From Chloroflexota bacterium (GTDB lineage: Bacteria; Chloroflexota; Dehalococcoidia; JAUQQI01), in assembly GCA_030549955.1 (NCBI GenBank), contig JAUQQI010000019.1:1-11090 (forward strand): a DNA stretch of 11,090 nt, given 5' to 3'. The position numbers were made by a program, and so were the translations under genes. Positions 6,532 through 11,090 of the stretch are shown piece after piece; position 1 is the stretch's first letter, and each line of letters begins with the position of its first letter. The notes beneath the pieces are model-generated. The model did not search any database. It was not told where the DNA came from and was given only the letters and a program-made list of their open reading frames with translations.

Positions 6532-7713
6532 ATGGTTGAAAAACTTGCGGAGCGGGCGCGGGAACGGCTCTTAGCCCGCAACGGGGTTTCCGCCCGGTTT
6601 TTTCCGGCGGAGGCTCACCGGCTGGCCGGAGCTTGCCGCCGGATGGCCGAGCGGTTCCTGGCTGGCGGGCGGCTGTTAGCCTTCGGTCGGGGTCCTTATG
6701 CCACCGACGCCCAGCACGTTTCGGTCGAGTTCATCCATCCGGTCATTGTCGGCAAGCGGGCCCTGCCGGCGCTGGACCTGAGCATTGCGTTCGGCCCCTG
6801 GCTTGAAGCTATCCTCCGGCCGGAGGACATTGTCCTGGGGTTCGGGCCGCCGGAGGGGGACCCGGAGGTCGCGGCGGCCCTGGCCGTTGCCCGAACCCGG
6901 GGCGCTCAGACCTTCGCCTTGCCGGGCGAAGACGCCGATTACGCGGTGGCCGCCCCGAGCCCCGACCCCTTCATCCACCAGGAAATGGTGGAGGTCCTTT
7001 ACCATACCCTGTGGGAGACGGTCCATGTCTTCTTCGAACACCGGCAACTGCCCGGCCACGACGTCGGCGAGCTGACCGCCCTTTACCCGTTTCTGGGGGC
7101 CCAGCAGGTAGACCTCGGCCAGGTGGTGCCAGAGGTGGCGGCTTCGATTGTGGCCAAGGCCCGGGAGGACGAGCGACTCCGGGCCGAGGTCGCCCGGGAC
7201 CAGGCCGAACTTATGGCGGCGGCCGCGGTGGCCGTGGCTGACCGCCTCCGGCGGGGCGGCAAACTCATCTGCTTCGGCAACGGAGGTTCCGCCACCGACG
7301 CCAACGACCTGGCCATCGACTGTATTCTGCCGCCGCCGGGCTTAAGGCCGGTTCAGGCCGTCTCCCTTTCCCTTGAGCCGGCGAACCTCACGGCCATCGC
7401 CAATGACGTGGGGCAGGAAGTGATGTTTCTCCGTCAGCTCATTCCCCACGCCCGGCCCGAGGACGTTGCCATCGGGATTTCGACCAGCGGGAGCTCAAAG
7501 AATGTGATTATTGCCCTGGAGGAGGCCCGGAAACGGGGCCTGCTTACCGTCGGCCTCCTCGGCTACGACGGGGGCGAAATAGTCCGGCGGGGGCTTGCGG
7601 ACTTTGCGCTTATCGTCCGCTGCGACTACATCCCCAGGATCCAGGAGGTTCAGGCCTCGATCTACCACGTCCTCCGGGAGCTCATTGATGAGGCGCTGAA
7701 TGGGCAGGGTTGA
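6532..7713 (+). CDS. Tandem SIS-domain protein (GmhA/DiaA-like) within the hyp operon
   Basis: This 393-residue protein carries two SIS (sugar isomerase/phosphosugar-binding) domains. The C-terminal one (about residues 210-390) is typical of the phosphoheptose-isomerase group: CFGNGGSATDA at 247-257, STSGSSKN at 317-324 and a closing helical region. The N-terminal one (about 1-175) has FGRGPYATDAQHV in the first loop, but GFGPPEGDPEV where the phosphate-binding STSG loop should be, so it probably cannot bind a sugar phosphate in the usual way. SIS proteins beside hyp genes are known in some hydrogenase clusters, but I know of no established function. The purine-rich GGAGG site (6513-6517) is 14 bases from ATG 6532, rather far. 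The 3' end overlaps the next gene by 14 bases. A role in regulating or building hydrogenase is inferred from position only. Confidence 0.85.
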   Translation: MVEKLAERARERLLARNGVSARFFPAEAHRLAGACRRMAERFLAGGRLLAFGRGPYATDAQHVSVEFIHPVIVGKRALPALDLSIAFGPWLEAILRPEDIVLGFGPPEGDPEVAAALAVARTRGAQTFALPGEDADYAVAAPSPDPFIHQEMVEVLYHTLWETVHVFFEHRQLPGHDVGELTALYPFLGAQQVDLGQVVPEVAASIVAKAREDERLRAEVARDQAELMAAAAVAVADRLRRGGKLICFGNGGSATDANDLAIDCILPPPGLRPVQAVSLSLEPANLTAIANDVGQEVMFLRQLIPHARPEDVAIGISTSGSSKNVIIALEEARKRGLLTVGLLGYDGGEIVRRGLADFALIVRCDYIPRIQEVQASIYHVLRELIDEALNGQG

Positions 7714-7927
7714 GCTCTTCGGCACAAAGACTTGCCCTTACACCGCCGAGCTCCGGGAAGAGCTCCGCTGGCGCGGGGTCGAATTTGCCGAGTATGACGT
7801 CGAGGCCGACCCCGAAGCCCGGCGCCGCATGCTGGAGCTAACCGGCGGGGTCCGGACGGTCCCGGTGCTCGTCGAGGACGGCCGGGTGGTGGAAATCGGG
7901 TGGAAGGGCCGTGGGTGCTTTATCTGA
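7700..7927 (+). CDS. Small glutaredoxin-like protein (family with Cys or Sec forms)
   Basis: This is a 75-residue thioredoxin-fold protein. The N-terminal strand VELFGTKT leads to Cys12 in CPYT, so the redox site is single-Cys (C-x-x-T). Then come the helix AELREELRWRG, the strand EFAEYDVEAD, the cis-proline element TVPVLVEDG, and the tail IGWKGRGCFI with a second cysteine at 73. The conserved tail and CPYT resemble, from memory, a glutaredoxin-like family (UXX-star in some annotation systems) in which some members have selenocysteine at the first position. Here the codon is TGC, so this is the Cys form. The gene overlaps both neighbours (14 bases with the SIS gene, 17 with hypF), showing tight operon membership. 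A role as redox partner in metal-site assembly is a guess. Confidence 0.8.
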   Translation: MGRVELFGTKTCPYTAELREELRWRGVEFAEYDVEADPEARRRMLELTGGVRTVPVLVEDGRVVEIGWKGRGCFI

Positions 7928-10155
7928 CGGGCCGGACCGGCACGCCCTTCGCATCCGGATTCGGGGCATCGTCCAGGGGGTTGGCTTCCGACCTTTCGTT
8001 TACCGGGTGGCCCGGGCCCACGGGATTACCGGCTGGGTTCTGAACGCCGAAGGCGGCGTGGAGGTCCACGCCGAGGGCCCGTTGGCCGCCCTCGAAGCCT
8101 TCGCCGGAGCGCTCCGGACCCAGGCGCCCCCGGCGGCCCGGATAACAGGGTTTACGGCCGAGGCCGCCGATGCCGAAGGCCACGTTGACTTCGTCATCCG
8201 GGAGAGTCAGAAGCGGGACCGGCCCACGGTCCGGGTTTCGCCAGACCTGGCCGTCTGCGAAAACTGCCTGCGGGAGCTTTTCGACCCGGCTGACCGCCGG
8301 TTTCATTATCCGTATATAAACTGCACCGACTGCGGCCCCCGCTACAGCATCATCCTGGGCCTACCATATGACCGGCCGCTCACAACGATGCGGGACTGGC
8401 CAATGTGCCCTGACTGCGCCCGGGAGTACCATGATCCGGCCGACCGGCGGTTCCACGCCCAGCCGGCGGCCTGCCCCCGGTGCGGCCCCGCTTACTTTTT
8501 CGAAACCCACGGCCGCATCATTGCCCGCGGCGAGGACGCCATCCGGGAGGCGGCCCGTCGGCTGCGGTCGGGCGAAATTGTCGCCGTAAAGGGGATCGGA
8601 GGCTACCACCTGGCCTGCAACGCCCAGAATCCCCGGGCGGTTTGGGCCCTCCGGGAGCGCAAGTTCCGGAAAGAAAAGCCGTTCGCTCTGATGGTTCCGG
8701 ACCTGGAAGTAGCCCGGTCGCTGGTTGAGCTTGGGCCTGAGGCCAGGGCCCTTTTGACTTCGGTTGCCCGGCCGATCGTCCTCGCCCCGGCCAGGGTCGA
8801 GCTGGACGGCATCGCCCCGGATAACCGGGACCTGGGCGTGATGCTGGCGTACACGCCGCTGCACCATTTGCTCTTTGCTGGTCATGACCAGCGCCAACCG
8901 GTCCGAAGAGCCCATCGCCTACGAGGACGAAGACGCCCGGACCCGCCTTTCGGGTATCGCCGATGGCTTCTTAATCGGGGAGCGGCCCATCGCCCGGCGG
9001 GTCGACGACTCGGTGACCCGGGTCGGGCCGTTGGGACCGGTAATCCTCCGGCGGGCCCGGGGCTACGCCCCGGCGGCTGTGGCCGAGCTGCCGCCTGAGC
9101 GACCGATCCTCGCCGTGGGGCCCGACCTCAAGAACACGGTGACCCTTGTGGTCAAAGGGCAGGCCTTTGTAAGCCAGCACGTTGGTGACCTGGACCACTA
9201 CGCCGCTTTCAAGGCTTTTAAAGAGACGGTCTCGGACCTTTGTCGCATGTACGAGGTCCGCCCCGAGGACCTTCTGGTCGTCCACGACCTGCATCCGGCG
9301 TACGCCTCGACCCAATTCGCCTGTTCGCTCCCCGGCAAGCATCTCGCCGTCCAGCACCACCGGGCCCATATCGCCAGCGTCCTGGCCGAGCGGGGCGCTT
9401 TCGACCTGCCGGTGGTGGGGTTCGCATTTGACGGGACCGGCTACGGTGACGATGGGGCGATCTGGGGCGGGGAGGTGTTTGTCGGCAGCCTGAAGACGGG
9501 CCTTCGCCGCCGGGCCCACCTGCGCCCGGCCCTTCTGCCGGGCGGCGATGCGGCGGCCCGGTTCCCGGTCCAGGCGGCTGCCGGGTTTCTGGCCGGCCTG
9601 GGAAATTTGCCCGACCTTTTCGGGCCACCCTTTAGATTTTCTGAAGAGTTCCGGCTGGCGGCCGGGCTGGCCCGGAAGGGCATCCGAACGTTTACAACCA
9701 CGTCGGTGGGCCGGCTCTTTGACACGGTCGCGGCCCTCCTGGGATTTACGCGGCGGCTCACATTCGAGGGCCAGGCGGCCGTGTGGCTTGAGCACCTGGC
9801 CCGGCGAAGCCCGCCGGTGGACCCCTACCCGTTCCCGTTCACCGGGGAGGTCCTCGATTTCGGGCCCGCCGACCGGCTCCGGGGTCGGCCCGAGGCCGAA
9901 ATCGCCCGGGCCTTTCACGCCGGGCTGGCAGCGGCCGTGGCGACGGCCGCCCGGGTCCTTGCGGCTGAGACCGGGTCCCGCCACGTGGTTCTTTCGGGCG
10001 GGGTCTTTCAGAACATGCTTTTACTTGAACTGATAAAAGCCGAACTGGCAAATTCGGGCCTGGAGCTCTGGACAAACCGGGAGGTACCCCCCAACGACGG
10101 CGGGATCAGCCTCGGCCAGGCGGCCGTGGCCGCCGTGGCGCCTGAAGCCTGCTAG
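7911..10155 (+). CDS. hypF: Carbamoyltransferase HypF, one frameshift near 8880
   Basis: HypF converts carbamoyl phosphate to carbamoyl-adenylate and transfers the carbamoyl group to HypE. Domains in order: acylphosphatase (about residues 12-98) with VQGVGFRPF; two zinc fingers, C116/C119 with C138/C141 and C166/C169 with C188/C191; a YrdC-like domain from about 205 with VAVKGIGGYHLACNA and KPFALM; and a Kae1-like carbamoyltransferase domain after about 400 with QHHRAHIAS, FDGTGYGDDGAIWGGE and LSGGVFQN. The reading frame changes inside the YrdC domain: one frame ends with YTPLHHLLFAG near 8882, and the other takes over with LLVMTSANRSEEP from 8875. The residues normally between LLF and LVMTSAN are missing. 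Joined, the product is about 748 residues, against 750 for E. coli HypF. As all catalytic blocks survive and the rest of the operon is intact, an assembly or sequencing error is likelier than a dead gene. The start is GTG 7911, with GGAAGGG close upstream. Confidence 0.92.
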
Positions 10156-10175
10156 AATATAACGGAGGTTTTCGT

Positions 10176-10982
10176 ATGCGGGTTGCAATCTGCGGCAAAG
10201 GCGGCTCCGGCAAGACGACGCTGGCCGCCCTCCTGTGCCGGTCACTGGCCGGCCGGGGCCATCGCGTCCTGGCCGTCGACGGCGACCCCAACCCGAACCT
10301 GGCCATGGCCCTCGGTCTAGGGCCGGAGCGGCTTGCGGCCCTGCGCCCATTACCCCGGGACCTGCTCACCGAAGTTCAGCAGGGCGGTGAGCGCCGCCAC
10401 GTCCTGCGGCTGCCGCCGGGCGAAATCATCCGGCAGTTCGGGACCGGGGTGACCGACCGGCTTACCCTGCTGGTCGGAACCAGGGTTGACCACGCCGGCA
10501 AAGGTTGACTCTGCGGCGCCCACGCCACGGTCCGTGGCCTCGTCGGTGAGCTCCTCGGACAGTCCGAAGCCGATTTCGCGGTTCTGGACTCGGAGGCTTC
10601 GGTGGAACACCTGAGCCGGGGTACGATCCGGCACGTGGACCTGGTACTGATCCTGGCCGAAGCGTACTACCGGTCGCTGGAGACGGCCGCCCGGCTGGGG
10701 GAACTGGCCCGGGAGCTGGGCATCCCCCTGGTTTACGCCGTAGCCAACAAGGTCCGGACTGACCGGGAGGCCGAACTTATCCGGTCGTTCTGTCGGGCCC
10801 GAAATTTGCCCCTGACCATCACCTGCCAGACATTGTCTCCAAGATCCTTGACAAAGAGCATCTCGACCGGCCGGCCACTCGGTCGTTTGGTTCCCATCAT
10901 CCTGGCCGGCAAAACCTTCGTGTTGTTCACCACCACCACGTCGCCGGGGGCCAGCAAGGATGGGAGATCGCTGATCCGATGA
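10176..10982 (+). CDS. cooC: CooC-like nickel-insertion ATPase with in-frame UGA (putative selenocysteine 111); 3' end lost at a chimeric join
   Basis: This is a MinD/SIMIBI-class ATPase of the CooC family, whose studied members drive nickel insertion into CO dehydrogenase. The Walker A loop is GKGGSGKTT (residues 7-15). VDGDPNPNLAMALG and LLVGTRVDHAGKG follow. Codon 111 is TGA (10506-10508) and the next residues are LCGAHATVRG, so the site reads UGA-Leu-Cys. CooC1 of Carboxydothermus binds nickel through Cys112-x-Cys114, and the UGA takes the place of the first cysteine. The frame is unchanged after it and keeps full homology: LDSEASVEHLSRGT (switch II, Asp138), then EAYYRSLETAARL and VANKVRT. 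Homology stops near residue 213 (about 10814); the last 55 codons are antisense to queA and not CooC. Real family members run to about 250-260 residues. The start is ATG 10176 with GGAGG at 10164-10168. It follows hypF by 20 bases. Decoding as Sec is inferred. Confidence 0.85.
10506..10550 (+). promoter_or_regulatory. Putative bacterial SECIS element in the CooC-like mRNA
   Basis: Immediately 3' of the UGA at 10506-10508 the RNA can fold into a stem-loop. The upper stem is GCCAC (10524-10528) with GUGGC (10534-10538), closing an apical GGUCC loop at 10529-10533, in which the outer G and C can also pair. The lower stem is CGGCG (10514-10518) with CGUCG (10541-10545), including one G-U pair. 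CUC (10509-10511) with GAG (10548-10550) may close the base. The GGUC begins 20 bases after the UGA. In E. coli fdhF the SelB-binding loop is also GGUC, about 18 bases after its UGA. The bulged U of the E. coli stem is not obvious here. The stem is made of sense codons, so chance pairing is possible. Confidence 0.55.
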
Positions 10983-11089
10983 TGCGTCAATTGGCCCGAC
11001 TGCCGATCGAGAACTAACAAACGGGCTTGATCACGAGGGACAGCCGGCTGCCGGGAACCAAGCGCCGGCCCGAACGGCAATTTGACACC
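10808..11089 (-). pseudogene. queA: 5' part of queA (S-adenosylmethionine:tRNA ribosyltransferase-isomerase), cut at both ends
   Basis: QueA makes the epoxyqueuosine precursor in tRNA by transferring the ribosyl part of S-adenosylmethionine. The - strand here encodes RDQARLLVLDRQSGQLTHH, then DLPSLLAPGDVVVVNNTKVL with PAR, and GRPVEMLFVKDLGDNVWQ, all standard N-terminal QueA blocks. The frame is open to the window edge at 11089, so the first few residues lie outside; the TTG at 11078-11080 is not a likely start because it encodes the Leu of the family's N-terminal LP motif. Homology ends after VMVRG near 10808. The same frame runs on to a TAA at 10733-10735, but over sequence that is antisense to the CooC-like gene. 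About 90 of the usual roughly 340 residues remain. Base composition and codon use (more TTG, AAC, AAG) look less GC-biased than in the hyp genes. Confidence 0.8.
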
Positions 11090-11090
11090 C

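Noticed and set aside
8971..9984. 337-codon open frame on the - strand
   Set aside because: It lies entirely opposite the conserved C-terminal half of HypF; long antisense frames are expected in GC-rich genes. Its translation is low-complexity, Pro/Gly/Arg-rich.
10176..10982. Two separate genes, 10176-10508 and 10602-10982
   Set aside because: They are in the same frame, and the bases between them (10509-10601) encode clear CooC sequence (LCGAHATVRG to DSEASVEHL), so it is one gene with an internal UGA.
1..11090. CRISPR arrays, tRNA or rRNA genes, insertion sequences
   Set aside because: I saw no regularly spaced repeats, no tRNA-like cloverleaf in the few non-coding gaps, and no transposase or terminal inverted repeats.

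Overview
The window comes from a GC-rich bacterium, by eye about two-thirds G+C. Shine-Dalgarno sites are strong (GGAGG type), GTG starts are used freely, and the genes are tightly packed and overlapping on the + strand. The gene content points to an organism that makes nickel hydrogenases and possibly CO dehydrogenase, so probably an anaerobe or facultative anaerobe. The sequence does not settle the phylum. A glutaredoxin-like gene from a family I associate with selenoproteins, and a CooC-like gene with an in-frame UGA, suggest that it decodes selenocysteine.

Layout. Positions 1-56 may hold the tail of an upstream gene. Positions 69-3624 are an oligopeptide/nickel-type ABC importer operon: a family-5 substrate-binding protein with a Tat lipoprotein signal, broken in three places, then two intact permeases (DppB-like and DppC-like). 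No ATPase genes follow. A 197-base gap with a large imperfect inverted repeat and a weak promoter candidate separates this from a hydrogenase-maturation operon at 3822-10155: hypC, a second HypC-like gene, hypD, hypE, a tandem SIS-domain protein, a small glutaredoxin-like protein and hypF (broken by one frameshift). A CooC-like nickel-insertion ATPase follows 20 bases later. At about 10,810 the sequence switches abruptly to the 5' part of queA on the - strand. The join truncates both genes.

How it fits together. HypF and HypE make the cyanide group from carbamoyl phosphate. HypC and HypD carry the Fe(CN)2CO fragment of the [NiFe] site. A CooC-type ATPase inserts nickel into enzyme active sites. 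hypA and hypB, the usual nickel-delivery genes, are not in the window.

The main discovery candidate is in the CooC-like gene. Its frame is interrupted only by a UGA at codon 111, the first position of the family's nickel-binding Cys-x-Cys motif, giving U-L-C. The same frame continues with clear CooC homology for about 100 codons. A hairpin with a GGUC apical loop starts about 15 bases after the UGA, as in the SECIS element of E. coli fdhF. This looks like a selenocysteine form of a nickel-insertion ATPase. The main reason for caution is that other genes in the window carry frame errors and the 3' end of this gene is chimeric, so a base-call error or point mutation must be excluded.
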